The position numbers and the translations under genes are program-made. Below are positions 15,863-16,139 of a DNA stretch of 16,139 bases, piece after piece. The notes under the pieces are model-generated. The model saw only the letters and a program-made list of their open reading frames with translations, had not been told where the DNA came from and made no database searches. The DNA lies in NCBI GenBank assembly GCA_023301335.1, contig JALZVA010000200.1, positions 1-16,139 of the forward strand. The letters run 5' to 3'. The DNA is from Akkermansiaceae bacterium (GTDB lineage: Bacteria; Verrucomicrobiota; Verrucomicrobiia; Verrucomicrobiales; Akkermansiaceae). Every line of letters starts with the position of its first letter. Position 1 is the stretch's first letter.

Positions 15863-15891
15863 GTTCTAACCTAGTAAAAGTAGTAAATCAA
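15863..15891 (-). promoter_or_regulatory. Candidate sigma70-type promoter for the minus-strand operon
   Basis: On the minus strand TTGATT (15891-15886) and TAGAAC (15868-15863) are separated by 17 bases; each matches four of six consensus positions. Only seven bases lie between the -10 box and the ATG at 15855, so transcription would begin at or next to the start codon. This is a pattern judgement, not a measured start. Confidence 0.35.
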
Positions 15892-15937
15892 CGCCGGAAA
15901 AAATTCGTCTCACATTCCACATTCCATGTGCCGCTTG

Positions 15938-15971
15938 GCGTCATCGATAGGTCTCTGAACTTCCATGACGC
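15938..15971. repeat. Inverted repeat GCGTCAT / ATGACGC in the divergent intergenic region
   Basis: Perfect 7-base arms at 15938-15944 and 15965-15971 are separated by 20 bases. No T-run follows on either side, so it is not a convincing terminator. The arms carry the same TGACG half-site as the nearby palindrome at 16034-16045, which suggests protein binding. Confidence 0.35.
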
Positions 15972-16033
15972 ATTCTCTAAGCTCATAAAGCTATACGGTG
16001 ATCGCTACGGGAGATTCCAGCAGGTAGTGAATC

Positions 16034-16045
16034 ATTGACGTCAAT
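16034..16045. promoter_or_regulatory. Perfect 12-bp palindrome ATTGACGTCAAT, possible operator
   Basis: The sequence equals its own reverse complement over 12 bases and ends six bases before an ATG at 16052 that opens a frame running off the window. It also contains TTGACG, a possible -35 box. The position suits an operator for a dimeric regulator. The regulator is unknown. Confidence 0.4.
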
Positions 16046-16051
16046 TTAAGA

Positions 16052-16139
16052 ATGAGAGCGCTATTATCTAAAGATTTGAAGGAAGCTGTATGGCACGAAT
16101 TATTATATAATATTTATTCTAAAGATTCCCTTTATTTCA
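16052..16139 (+). CDS. Possible start of a plus-strand gene truncated by the window edge
   Basis: From the ATG at 16052 the frame stays open for 29 codons to the window end, beginning MRALLSKDLKEAVWHELLYN. An in-frame TGA at 16028-16030 limits it upstream. The peptide is mixed hydrophobic and charged and looks like an amphipathic helix. No strong Shine-Dalgarno sequence precedes it, as for most genes here. The fragment is too short to recognise a family, and an open frame of this length in AT-rich sequence can occur by chance. Confidence 0.35.
   Translation, partial: MRALLSKDLKEAVWHELLYNIYSKDSLYF

Noticed and set aside
15856..16050. Possible tRNA(Sec) near selA
   Set aside because: No T-arm-like GGTTCGA segment or acceptor-stem pairing was found on either strand.
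16090..16110. Six-codon frame MARIII preceded by GAAGGA
   Set aside because: It is too short to support, and a longer open frame from 16052 covers the same bases.

Overview
The window reads as a chromosomal segment of a Verrucomicrobiota-type bacterium. This is an inference from protein families: an extended peptidase-U32 protein, a DUF4175-like membrane protein, a squalene-cyclase-repeat protein of the kind common in planctomycetes and verrucomicrobia, and secreted proteins with repeated 'NGD-x-x-x-G' beta units. Most starts also lack a Shine-Dalgarno sequence. No rRNA, tRNA, insertion sequence, prophage or CRISPR array was seen.

Positions 1-3344 carry two RNA-modification genes on the plus strand: the 3' part of a U32/RlhA-like gene whose true start lies before the window, then 5 bases later rsmB (16S rRNA m5C methyltransferase). 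A 182-base gap separates them from the next block.

Positions 3527-13678 hold seven plus-strand genes with gaps of only 4 to 27 bases, which suggests one operon. The first encodes a three-helix membrane protein resembling DUF4175. It is followed by a secreted Gly/Glu-rich protein, a secreted alpha/alpha-barrel protein, and three consecutive secreted paralogues. Each paralogue has two small beta repeats, a predicted jelly-roll (LamG/concanavalin-like) domain and two more beta repeats. The last gene is selA (selenocysteine synthase), 27 bases after the third paralogue. The six envelope genes look like an uncharacterised surface or periplasmic system. By eye, the genes from about 8 to 12 kb are clearly more AT-rich than the housekeeping genes on either side.

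Positions 13659-15855 carry a two-gene minus-strand operon convergent with selA and overlapping its 3' end by 20 bases. The upstream gene is an alkaline-phosphatase-superfamily protein whose usual metal ligands are largely replaced. The second, one base later and with a good ribosome binding site, is a calcineurin-like metallophosphoesterase with intact metal motifs.

Positions 15856-16139 form a divergent control region: a candidate promoter for the minus-strand operon, repeated TGACG half-sites including a perfect 12-bp palindrome, and what may be the first 29 codons of a plus-strand gene running off the edge.

The best candidate for an undescribed system is the envelope gene block with its triplicated beta/jelly-roll/beta proteins. 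The substituted active site of the phosphatase-like protein is a second candidate.
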